NCBI GenBank assembly: GCA_963742865.1
Contig: CAVUNW010000086.1
Coordinates: 48,197 to 112,196 of the forward strand
Reading direction: 5' to 3'
Source of the DNA: Bog-532 sp963742865
Lineage (GTDB): Bacteria > Actinomycetota > Actinomycetes > Streptosporangiales > Streptosporangiaceae
DNA length: 64,000 nucleotides
Shown: positions 55,730 through 64,000 of the stretch, in pieces
Numbering within the stretch: the stretch's first letter is position 1
How the letters are laid out: the number at the start of each line of letters is the position of its first letter
The notes under the pieces: model-generated
What the model saw: the letters and a program-made list of their open reading frames with translations, nothing else
Database searches by the model: none
Told to the model about the DNA's origin: nothing
Position numbers and translations under genes: made by a program

Positions 55730-56398
55730 TCAGCCGGTGACCTGGAGTTCGTCGCCCACGTCGATGACCCCATTCGCCATCCACGCGGCGCTGAGCACCG
55801 CGTCGTGTTCGGCCCAGGTGCGGACATGGCCGGTCAGCGTGATGATGTTGTGCTGGGTTTCCGCCTTCACGTCGCTGCCGTCGGGGACCGCCGCGGACCG
55901 GTCCAGCGCCTCCTGGACGTGCAGGTCGACGTCGACCGGATCAATGTCGTAGCTGATATAGATGTCGTCGATGACGTTGCGGACCCCGACCAGGCCGGCG
56001 ACGGCCGCCTCGGCGGCGGCGCGCTGCGAGCCGTAGGACACGGTCCCGGTCAGGGTGACGTCGCCGGCATACGCGGTCGCCTCCACACTGTCCGGGACGG
56101 TTACGTTCTGGGCCAGCGCGTTGTTCGCCGCGGTGGCCAGCTTCACGTCATCCCGGAAGTCGCCTTCCGGCAGCACCACCTCCAGCTGGTTGTGCACGCC
56201 GGTCACCCCGGCGACCCGCCGCGCGGCGGCCACCGCCTCCAGGTACTGCGGGTAGCTCGGCACGGTGCCGGTAAGGGTCACATCTCCGCTGATGTTCCTG
56301 ACGGTGATGTGCGCGGAGTCGACCATCGGGTCGAAGCCGAGCTCCTTTTCGACCGCCGCGCGGACATCCTTGGTCTTGCTCACTGGATCCTTGCCCAC
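55730..56398 (-). CDS. Three-BON-domain protein (second copy)
   Basis: The 222-residue product has three BON modules: HITVRNISGDVTLTGTVPSY, VEATAYAGDVTLTGTVSYGS and VKAETQHNIITLTGHVRTWA. Same architecture as the 6.5-7.2 kb protein but clearly diverged. The GTG start at 56398 has AAAGG upstream; a second GTG five codons in has AAGGA. BON proteins are associated with osmotic and envelope stress. No signal peptide. Confidence 0.85.
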   Translation of the reverse strand: MGKDPVSKTKDVRAAVEKELGFDPMVDSAHITVRNISGDVTLTGTVPSYPQYLEAVAAARRVAGVTGVHNQLEVVLPEGDFRDDVKLATAANNALAQNVTVPDSVEATAYAGDVTLTGTVSYGSQRAAAEAAVAGLVGVRNVIDDIYISYDIDPVDVDLHVQEALDRSAAVPDGSDVKAETQHNIITLTGHVRTWAEHDAVLSAAWMANGVIDVGDELQVTG

Positions 56399-56699
56399 TT
56401 GCCTGAATCCTTTCCCAGGGTGATTAAGAATTCCGCTCGTTAATCAGTGGACGCTAAAACCTCGCCCGGCGGGCGGTAAGGGACGAAGGGCCCGGGCTAA
56501 CGGGGACCGATAGTCCTGGTTTTCCTGATCGCAGACGAAGATGGTGAACCGCAATTTCAAGGGGCCTCCGGGCAGCACCGTATGCCGTGCGGGGCACTAG
56601 CATGAAGGCGCTCGCGAACGGCGGCTCGCTGAGCAGCAGCCTCACGGTCCAGGGCGCAGCAGGTGCGCTCGTTGAGGCTCCCAAGCCAGGGGGACGATC

Positions 56700-56927
56700 G
56701 TGCGGAACCACACCAGGCGCGACTCGCAGGCGAAGGCCGCAAGTGCCCAGGCGGAGGCCGCGCCAGCCCCCGCCGAGCTGGCCGAGGCTGAGACGAAGGT
56801 GGCTAAAGGACCAGGCAGCGGCGTGAAGACAGCCCCAGCCGGCCGAAGCGGCAGGCAAGCTGACCCGCCGCCCCGACCGGCCGGCCGCCACCCTGAGGTG
56901 GCGCTGGGCAATAAGCAATCGACATGA
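56700..56927 (+). CDS. Small Ala-rich hypothetical protein, coupled to the ATPase gene
   Basis: A GTG at 56700 follows GGGGGACGATC. The 75 residues are low-complexity (KAASAQAEAAPAPAELAEAE) with a basic, Gly/Pro-rich end. Its stop (TGA) overlaps the ATPase start as ATGA, which supports real translation. I cannot assign a function; it may be a leader frame rather than a stable protein. Confidence 0.45.
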   Translation: MRNHTRRDSQAKAASAQAEAAPAPAELAEAETKVAKGPGSGVKTAPAGRSGRQADPPPRPAGRHPEVALGNKQST

Positions 56928-59542
56928 GTTCGGGATTGACCGATACGCCGAGATCGGGACGGCCGCCAGCGACCGGCGAGCTCGCGTGGCACACGCTCAG
57001 CGCCAACCAGGTCCTCCGCTCCGAAGGAGTAGACGGGCGGCGGGGCCTGAGTTCCGCCGAGGCGGCCGCGCGGGCGCAGCGGTTCGGCCCCAACAAGCTC
57101 GCCGCCGGGAAGGCCGAGCCGCGCTGGCAAGCGTTCCTCCGCCAGTACCGCGACCCGATGCAGATTGGGCTGCTCGCGGCCGGCATCGGCAGCATCTACC
57201 CGCTCAAGCAGCCGGGCACGGGCATCCTGCTGATCCTGCTGACGCTGTTCAACGCGGCCATGAACCTGCAGCAGGAGGGGAAGGCCGCAGCGTCCGTCGC
57301 CGCCCTGCAGAAGATGACGATCATCAAGGCCAAGGCGAGGCGGGACGGCCAGCTGGGGGAGATCCCCGCCGGGCAGCTGGTGCCCGGCGATATCGTCGCG
57401 ATCCAGGCGGGCGACGTCGTCCCGGCCGACGGGCGGGTGCTCACGGCGGCGACGCTGGAGGTTGACGAGTCCGCACTGACCGGGGAGAGCCTGCCCGTCT
57501 CCAAGGGCACCGAGCCCGTGAAGGGGGCCGGGACCCCCCTCGGTGACCGGACCGACATGGTGTACATGAACACCGACGTCACGCGCGGCGAGGGCGAGTT
57601 GGTCGTCACCGCGACCGGGATGGCGACCGAGGTCGGCCACATCTCCGGGATGCTGGCCGAAGAGCCAGCGGTCAAGACCCCGCTCACCCGCCAGATTGAG
57701 CAGCTCGAGAAGCAGATCCTGGTGATCGCGGGTATCGCGCTGATCGCGTCGATGGCGCTGAACCTGGCCCGCGGCGAGACGTTCCTCGCAGTCTTCAACG
57801 CCGCCGTCGCCTTCGCCATCGCCGCGATCCCGGTGGGGCTGCCCTCGGTGATCACGGCCATCCTCGCCTACGGGACGGAGCAGCTCGCCAAGGCCGGCGC
57901 GATCATGAAACGACTGGCCTCGACCGAGACGCTCGGCTCCACCTCCGCGATCAACTCGGATAAGACCGGCACGCTGACGCTGGACCAGATGACTGCGGTC
58001 CAGATGGCGGCGGCGGGCCGCCGGTACGCGGTCGAGGGGAAGGGTTACCGGACCGACGGGCGCATCACCCGGGTCGCCGGGGAGGCGGACATCGGGCTGG
58101 ATGAGTTCCTGATGCCGATGGTGCTGGCCTCGGACGCGGTGGTCAGGGACGGGGAGCTGATCGGTGACCCGACCGAAGGCGCGCTGGTCGTGCTGGCCGC
58201 CAAGGGCGGCATCGACGCGGTTTCCACCCGGGAACGGTATCCGCGGGTCGCCGAGCTTCCGTTTGACGCGGCCTACAAGCTGATGGCCACGTTCCACCGG
58301 ATGAAAGACGCGTCGGGCCGCGAGGTGATCCGGTGCTTCGTCAAGGGCGCGCCCGAGCAGCTGCTGGCGCGGGCGGCGACGATGTCCGGCGCCGGCGCCG
58401 GGCCGGTGCCGGCCAGCGGCGAGTTCCGGGAGCAGTACCTGGCGGAGAACCAGCGGCTGGGCGAGCAGGGCCTGCGGGTGATCGCCACCGCGCGCAAGGA
58501 CCTCGACCCAGCCGCCTTCGATCCCGGCGCTGACCTGCTGTCGCTGGTGACCGGGCTGGAGCTGCTCGCCCTGGTCGGCATCGTCGACCCGCCCCGCCCC
58601 ACCGCCAGGGCATCGATCACAGCGGCGACCAAAGCCGGCATCCGGGTCCGGATGATCACCGGCGACTACGCGGTCACCGCCGCCGCGGTCGCCCGCCAGC
58701 TGGGCATCGACGGCACCGTGCTGACCGGCGCGGAGTTCGGCGCGATGAGCGATCAGGAGGCGCTGGGCAGGATCGACGACATCGGCGTGATCGCACGCGT
58801 CACCCCCGAGCACAAGGTTCGCCTGGTCGACGTCCTCAGGAAGCAAGGCCAGATCGTCGCGATGACCGGTGACGGCGTCAACGACGCGCCGGCCGTGAAG
58901 ATGGCCGACATCGGGATCGCGATGGGTACCGGCACCGAGGTGACCAAGGAAGCCGCGGTGATGATCCTGACCGACGACAACTTCTCCACGATCGTCAAGG
59001 CCGTGGAGCTCGGCCGCGGGCTGTACGACAACCTCACCAGGTACATCTGGTTCCAGATGGCCGGCCTGTTCGGCTACATCTTCACGTTTCTCGGCGCCAG
59101 CATCTTCGACATCGCCCGGGGCGTACCGCTCCTTCCGCTGCAGACGTTGTGGGTGAGTTTTACCACGCTGTCCCTCCAGTCCATCGGGCTCGGGTACAGC
59201 AAACCCGCCGCCGGGCTGATGGACCGCCCGCCCCGGCCGCCCAGCCAGCCGATCCTGACCCGCGGGCTCACCGTCTGGCTCGCCTTCGTGGGCTTGCTGA
59301 CCGCGGTCGGCACCCTCGGCGTGATCAGCTGGGCGGACCAGGCTCATGGACTCGCCATCGCCCGGACCATGGGCATGGTCACGCTCGCGCTGTTCTTCCT
59401 GTTCTTCTCGATCGAGTCCAAAGACGAGCGCGAGTCGGCGTTCTCCCCGAGACCTTCGCCGACAAGACGTTCGTACGCACGACCAGCGCGTCCTTCGTCC
59501 TGCTGGTCCTGTCGACCGTCTTGGGCATCTTCCACACCGTGA
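56924..59542 (+). CDS. P-type cation-transporting ATPase (P2-like), frameshift near 3' end
   Basis: The frame has an N-terminal cation-ATPase domain, actuator T-G-E-S (ESALTGESLPVSKGTEPV), helix 4 AIAAIPVGLPSVITAILAYG, phosphorylation site AINSDKTGTLTLDQMTAVQM, the KGAPEQL nucleotide motif and the hinge GQIVAMTGDGVNDAPAVKMA. This is a complete P2-type pump core. The canonical P-E-G-L-P is P-V-G-L-P, so the Ca2+-binding Glu is absent and the ion is uncertain (H+, K+/Na+, or other). At about 59447 one base seems missing; the last membrane helices (SASFVLLVLSTVLGIFHTVM and WLLCTAVALSVVVAAEIRK) continue in the next frame to about 59720. Confidence 0.9.
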   Translation: MSSGLTDTPRSGRPPATGELAWHTLSANQVLRSEGVDGRRGLSSAEAAARAQRFGPNKLAAGKAEPRWQAFLRQYRDPMQIGLLAAGIGSIYPLKQPGTGILLILLTLFNAAMNLQQEGKAAASVAALQKMTIIKAKARRDGQLGEIPAGQLVPGDIVAIQAGDVVPADGRVLTAATLEVDESALTGESLPVSKGTEPVKGAGTPLGDRTDMVYMNTDVTRGEGELVVTATGMATEVGHISGMLAEEPAVKTPLTRQIEQLEKQILVIAGIALIASMALNLARGETFLAVFNAAVAFAIAAIPVGLPSVITAILAYGTEQLAKAGAIMKRLASTETLGSTSAINSDKTGTLTLDQMTAVQMAAAGRRYAVEGKGYRTDGRITRVAGEADIGLDEFLMPMVLASDAVVRDGELIGDPTEGALVVLAAKGGIDAVSTRERYPRVAELPFDAAYKLMATFHRMKDASGREVIRCFVKGAPEQLLARAATMSGAGAGPVPASGEFREQYLAENQRLGEQGLRVIATARKDLDPAAFDPGADLLSLVTGLELLALVGIVDPPRPTARASITAATKAGIRVRMITGDYAVTAAAVARQLGIDGTVLTGAEFGAMSDQEALGRIDDIGVIARVTPEHKVRLVDVLRKQGQIVAMTGDGVNDAPAVKMADIGIAMGTGTEVTKEAAVMILTDDNFSTIVKAVELGRGLYDNLTRYIWFQMAGLFGYIFTFLGASIFDIARGVPLLPLQTLWVSFTTLSLQSIGLGYSKPAAGLMDRPPRPPSQPILTRGLTVWLAFVGLLTAVGTLGVISWADQAHGLAIARTMGMVTLALFFLFFSIESKDERESAFSPRPSPTRRSYARPARPSSCWSCRPSWASSTP

Positions 59543-60041
59543 TGAAGACCACCACGCTCCACGTCCAGCAATGGCTGCTCTGCACCGCCGTGGCCCTGTC
59601 GGTCGTGGTGGCCGCCGAGATCCGCAAATCGGTGCTGCGGCGGACCGCCGCGAAGGCCATCCAGCCTGCCCGGCCCCCCGCCGACCGAAGCCACCACCCG
59701 CTGAACGCCCGCCAGGTGCCTGCCGTGGCTGTGGCAAGGAGTTACCCGATGCGCCGTTTCTGCGGCCTGTACGCGGCCTGCCACGGCTCGGCCTGGCTGA
59801 GGAGCAGCCCTATCGGGTCCCTGGATGCCGCCAGGAGAGAAGTCCCGGTGGGATGCGAGCGGGGCTGGCGGACGGGCCGCCTTGCCTGCCGCGGCGCTTT
59901 GCTCACGAGCCGGATGTGCACCGAGGCCGGGTGTCTTTGCCCGCCCGTTTTGGGGTGAGGCGGGCGTTGGCGTTGCCGCCACCTAACGGACATCAGCACC
60001 GGGTGCCTCGGTGGCGACAGACCGTCATCAGCGTTTACCGT
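59543..60041. other. ATPase C-terminal coding remnant, then spacer
   Basis: The first 175 bp encode the end of the P-type ATPase in the shifted frame. The rest up to promoter copy B shows no gene. Confidence 0.5.
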
Positions 60042-60140
60042 GGGCCAGCGCTTGACAAGACTGCGATCATAACTGATGATTAGCTACAGAACTTGATCGA
60101 ATCATCAACGCTTGGAAATGAGGGAACCGATCATGACGAC
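60042..60140 (+). promoter_or_regulatory. Promoter/operator copy B of the ring-cleavage operon
   Basis: TTGACA at 60052 with a 17-bp spacer to gatgat is the probable -35/-10 pair. An 8-bp inverted repeat tgatgatt ... aatcatca (60074-60081 and 60100-60107) overlaps the expected start region and could be an operator. The sequence leads to the ATG at 60133 in gggaaccgatcatgacg. It is homologous to copy A at 55391. Confidence 0.65.
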
Positions 60141-61286
60141 AGATCTGAGCCCGGCCCGGACCCCGTCGCCGCAGGGACCCGGGGAGGATCCGCACCGCTC
60201 GCTGCACAGCGAGACCGGCGGCACGGCCCGGGGAGCACCCCGGTCGGTCGAGGAATCCCCTGGTCAAGGTGGCCGGGCTGGCGTGGCTGGAGTTCGAGAA
60301 GCCGGACCTGGACCGGGCCGAGCGGTTTGGCACCGACTTCGGCTTCACCGTGGCCGACCGGACGCCCGAGACGGTGCTGCTGCGCGGACGTGGGCGGACG
60401 CCGCGTGCCTGGTGGTCCGCCGCGGCCCGCGGCCCCGGTTCGTGGGGCCTGCCTTCGCCGCGGCCGCCCGGGAGGACCTGGACCGGCTGGCCCGCGGGAT
60501 GGCGGGACGGTCATGGCGCATGGGGGCGGGCACACCGTGCTGCTGCGGGACCCGAGCGGGTTCCCGGTGCGGGTGGTGCACGGCGTCCCGGACCTGCCCG
60601 CGCTGCCCGAGCGCGCCCCGCTGCCGCTGAACTTCGGGTCCGGGCCGGTGCGCGTCAACGCCACCCAGCGGCCGGCCCGCCGCCCGGCGGAGATCCAGAA
60701 GCTGGGGCACGTGGTGCTGGGGACCACCCGGTTCCGCGCGGCGCTGGACTGGTACCTGGATACGCTCGGGCTGATCGTGTCCGATTTCCTGTATCTGGAC
60801 GGGCAGCGCGATCGCGGCCCGGCGATGGCGTTCATCCGCTGCGACCTGGGCAGCGTTCCGGCTGACCATCACACCCTGGCCATGGCCCTGCAGCCGCACA
60901 CCGGCTACGTGCACTCGGCCTACGAGCTGACCGACCTGGATGAGGTCGCCGCCAGCGGGGAGTACCTGCGCGAGCGCGGCTACCGGCACGCGTGGGGCCT
61001 GGGCAGGCATATCCAGGGCAGCCAGATCTTCGACTACTGGCGTGACCCGGACCGGCTGATGTTCGAGCACTACACCGACGGTGACGTGTTCGACGCCGCG
61101 ATGGAACCCGGCTGGGCCCCGCTGTCGGCCAGCGGCCTGTCCCAGTGGGGCCCGCGGGCGACCGCGGAGTTCACCGGCACCAACGACCCGCGGGTGGCCG
61201 TCGCGGCGATCAGGGCCCTGCGGGACAAGGGCAACGAGGTTGACGTGCGCGCGCTGCGCGGCCTGATCAAGGCGATGAGCTCATGA
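60133..61286 (+). pseudogene. Two-domain VOC/extradiol dioxygenase-type enzyme, several frameshifts
   Basis: The N-terminal region (TTDLSPARTPSPQGPG; VKVAGLAWLEFEKPDLDRAE; FVGPAFAAAAREDLDRLARG) jumps between frames about three times before 60530. From there one clean frame holds the second domain: IQKLGHVVLGTTRFRAALDW, GRHIQGSQIFDYWRDPDRLM and FEHYTDGDVFDAAMEPGW. His and Glu in GHVVL, GRHIQG and FEHYTDGD are the metal ligands of a type I extradiol dioxygenase. It would cleave a catechol-type ring in the pathway with the next two genes. Start ATG 60133 follows a GAGGGAACC-like site. Confidence 0.78.
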
Positions 61287-61335
61287 GCGCCCGAGGAGGG
61301 AGAGCCTGGCCCGCACCGCGGACGGCTGGTGGGCA

Positions 61336-62257
61336 GTGACCCCGGCCGGGCTGGCCCGGCTGGGCCTGCCCGCTACCACCACGGCCGGGCTGCTCGCCGA
61401 CCGGGCGGCGCTGACCGCGGCCATCGAGGCCGCAGGCCAGGGCCGCCGCGCCGCGGGATGCGGTGCCCGCGCAGTCCCTGGACCTGCTCAGCCCGGTGAC
61501 CGCTCCCGCCAGGGTGGTGGCGCAGGCGGTGAACTACCGGTCCCACGCCATCGACTCCGGGTTCGACCCGGACACCGTCCCGGCGGCGTTCTTCCGCAAG
61601 GCCTCGCACTCGATCACCGGCCCGGCCGGGGACATCATCCGCCCCGACGGGGTCGGGTTCCTGGACTACGAGGTCGAAATCGGCCTGGTCATCGGCGCGG
61701 ACCTGCCGGTCGGCACCACCGTGACCGAGGCGAACCTGGCCCGGTACGTCGCCGCCCTGGTAGTCGCCGACGACGTCAGCGCCCGGCAGATCCAGCTGGT
61801 CAAGACCCAGTTCTACGAGGCCAAGTCCTACCCCACCTTCACCCCGGCCGGACCGTGGCTGACCCTGGTCGACGCGGCCGACCTGGCCCGGCTGGGCTCG
61901 CTGCGGCTGACCCTGCGGGTCAACGGGCAGGTGCGGCAGGACAGCACCGCGGCGGACATGATCGTCCGCCCGGCGCGGGCGCTGACCCTGCTGTCCCGGT
62001 TCCAGCCGATGGCCCCCGGTGACCTGCTGCTGACCGGCACCCCCGGCGGCACCGCGCTGAAGGCACCGGCCAAGATCGCCGGGCTGGTCGCCGGGCTGCT
62101 GCCGCCCGCCACCCGGTGGAAGCTGTTCTTCAACCAGCAGGCGGGCAACCCCCGCTACCTGCACGACGGCGACGTGATCACCGCGACGATCGCCTCGCCC
62201 GACGGGCGGCTCGACCTCGGCACCCAGCACAACACGATAGTCGGGAAGCTGCCATGA
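61336..62257 (+). CDS. Fumarylacetoacetate hydrolase family protein, one frameshift
   Basis: The N-terminus (TPAGLARLGLPATTTAGLLA) is in one frame, perhaps starting a few codons upstream at a non-ATG codon. From about 61450 the main domain continues in the next: VVAQAVNYRSHAIDSGFDPD, GFLDYEVEIGLVIGADLPVG (metal Glu), ADDVSARQIQLVKTQFYEAK, SYPTFTPAGPWLTLV and LLLTGTPGGTALKAP. FAH proteins hydrolyse C-C bonds or hydrate dienoates after ring cleavage. The stop overlaps the ATG of the acyl-CoA ligase (ATGA), so the operon is tightly coupled. Confidence 0.85.
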
Positions 62258-64000
62258 CCACACGCGAAATACTGCCGCGGCCGGAGTCGACCTACCAGCT
62301 GCTGCTGGACGCGGCCCGCACCTGGCCCGACGGCATCGCCACCCAATGGATCCCGGACCCAGGCGATTACACCCGGCGCCTGGCCTGGACCTACGCGCAG
62401 CTGGCGGGCATGGTGACCCAGATCGCCAACGCGCTGACCGCGCTGGGGGTGCGGCGCGGCGACGCGGTGACGCTGTCCAGCGTCAACACCTCGATGCTGT
62501 ACGCCGCCACGCTGGCCGCGGAGGCCGCCGGGATCGCCGCGCCGGTCAACCCGGCGCTGTCCGGCGAGCGGATCGCCGAGCTGATCCGCCGGACGGGATC
62601 GCGGGTCCTGGTCGCGGCCGGGCCGGAGCTGGACCCGCAGCTGTGGCCGCGGCTGCTCCAGGTGGCCCGCCAGGCGGGGATGACCGCCGTCCTGGCGCTG
62701 CGGCCCGACGACGCCCACGGCGTCCCGCCCGCCCTGGACGGTGACGGCGCCTGCCGGGCAGCCCCGGACGGCCGCGGGCCGGTGGTGGCCTACCTGGACG
62801 AGGTGATCGCCGGGCAGCCGGACAGCCACCTGGCCGGCGCGGACCCGCCCATGGCAGGGGATCTGGCCGCGTTCGTGCACACCGGGGGGACGACCGGCGC
62901 CCCGAAGGTCGCCGCGCACACCCACGCCAGCCAGCTCGCCTGCGCCCGCGGCATCGCGGAGTGCACGGGGCTGGCGGCCGGGGAGGCGATGCTGGGCGGG
63001 CTGCCGCTGTTCCACGTCAACGCGCTGATCGTCACCGGCATCGCCCCGATGTTCAGCGGCGCCCGGGTGGTGTGGCCGGGCCCGGCCGGCTGACCGCGAC
63101 AAGGGCCTGTACGCCCGGTTCTGGACGATCGTCGAGCACTACCGGATCGCGGCCATGTCGGCGGTGCCCACCGTCTACGGCACCCTGGCGCAGGTCCCGG
63201 TCGACGCCGACATCGGCTCGCTGCGGCTGCCGATCGTGGGCGCGGCCCCGCTGCCGCCCTCGGTGCGCGAGGCCTTCGCCGCGCACACCGGGCGGCACCT
63301 GCTGGAAGGCTACGGGCTGACCGAGGCGACCTGCGTCAGCACCTGGACCCGGCCGGGTGAGGAACGGCCCGGGTCGGTCGGCCGGGCCCTGCCCGGCCAG
63401 CAGATCAAAGCCGTCACGATCGGCGCCGACGGGCCGTGGGCCGACTGCGGCCCCGGCGAAACCGGCGTGCTGGTGATCGGCGGGCCCGCGGTGTTCGCCG
63501 GGTACGTCACCGACCCGGCCCTCGGCGGCCCCCGGGTCAGCCGGGACGGCATCGTCCATGACGGCTGGCTGGACACCGGCGACCTCGGCCACGTCGACGC
63601 CGGCGGCTTCGTCTACCTGACCGGCCGGGCCAAGGACCTGATCATCCGCGGCGGCCACAACATCGACCCCCGGGTCATCGAGGACGCGCTGCTGCGCCAT
63701 CCCGCCGTCACCGCCGCCGTGGCCGTGGGCCGCCCGGACCGGCACGCCGGCGAGGTCCCGGTCGCCTACATCGTCCCCGCCGGCCCCGGCCGGTTCGACG
63801 AAGCCGAACTGCTGGCGTGGGCCGGCACCGCCATCGGCGAGGCCGCCGCCCGCCCCAGGCACATCTATCCGATTACCCAGATCCCGGTCACCGCGGTGGG
63901 CAAGCACTTCAAGCCCGCGCTGGCCGCCGACGCCGCCGTCCGCGCCATCACCGAGGCGCTGGCCGCGGCGGGCCTGGCCAACGCCCAGGTCACCGCGGCG
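62254..64000 (+). CDS. AMP-dependent acyl-CoA synthetase/ligase, frameshifted and cut by window end
   Basis: The N-terminal domain (GVRRGDAVTLSSVNTSMLYA, AFVHTGGTTGAPKVAAHTHA with the P-loop T-G-G-T-T-G-A-P-K) is in frame to 63093. One extra base near 63092 moves the match to the next frame: HLLEGYGLTEATCVSTWTRP, LDTGDLGHVDAGGFVYLTGR and AKDLIIRGGHNIDPRVIEDA, with the catalytic lysine region ITQIPVTAVGKHFKPAL. The end lies beyond 64000. It activates a carboxylic acid to its CoA ester, probably a product of the ring-cleavage and hydrolase steps. Confidence 0.87.

Noticed and set aside
56454..56918. Minus-strand frame of 154 codons opposite the small Ala-rich gene
   Set aside because: No homology or ribosome site. 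The plus-strand frame has an ATGA overlap with the ATPase and is the better candidate.

Overview
This is a GC-rich window (roughly 70% G+C by eye) from an actinomycete. A WhiB-family regulator, PrsW, the DUF1931 histone-fold protein, PucR/CdaR regulators, a RodZ-like HTH protein with an F5/8-type C-terminal domain and GTG/ATG starts behind GGAGG-type ribosome sites all point to Actinomycetota. A soil Streptosporangiales-like lineage is my inference from gene style, not something the sequence proves.

Layout. 1-11 kb: stress and sensing genes (membrane protein, STAS antagonist, DUF1931, a cNMP-binding/FAD reductase, FUSC exporter, BON protein, MEDS sensor plus PucR regulator, LuxR and WhiB regulators) mixed with gene fragments. 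11.3-25 kb: a chaperone and respiration block on the plus strand: hsp20, dnaK, grpE, cbpA-type dnaJ, cbpM, clpB, thioredoxin, then cydA, cydB, cydD and cydC. It looks like a proteostasis and low-oxygen island. 25-31.5 kb: DUF6069, PrsW, an MFS carrier, a universal stress protein, and one long frame joining an ABC1/UbiB kinase to an Hsp20 domain. 31.9-33.7 kb: a single frame joining a squalene/phytoene-synthase-like domain to a cis-prenyltransferase. It is flanked by two pieces of one broken opposite-strand gene, so it looks inserted. 34-48 kb: a scarred accessory zone with a SNF2 helicase, half an aquaporin, a broken epoxide hydrolase, two alpha/beta-fold enzymes, an IS110 fragment and many other remnants. 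48-55.4 kb: lipid kinase, TetR regulators with visible operators, an FAD aromatic monooxygenase, a secreted phosphoesterase and an HdeD protein. 55.4-60 kb: BON protein and P-type ATPase, lying between two diverged copies of the same roughly 95-bp promoter. 60.1-64 kb: a catabolic operon (VOC dioxygenase, fumarylacetoacetate hydrolase, acyl-CoA ligase) running off the window. With the monooxygenase it suggests aromatic-ring or phenolic catabolism.

A striking property of the window is that about 20 single-base frame disruptions lie inside otherwise conserved genes (dnaK, hsp20, cbpA, clpB, cydD, cydC, P-ATPase, acyl-CoA ligase and others). In many the protein match continues directly in the next frame. 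Either the assembly carries indel errors or an extensive stress and catabolic repertoire is decaying. dnaK also has stop codons, so at least that gene may be truly dead. All frameshift calls rest on family resemblance judged by eye.
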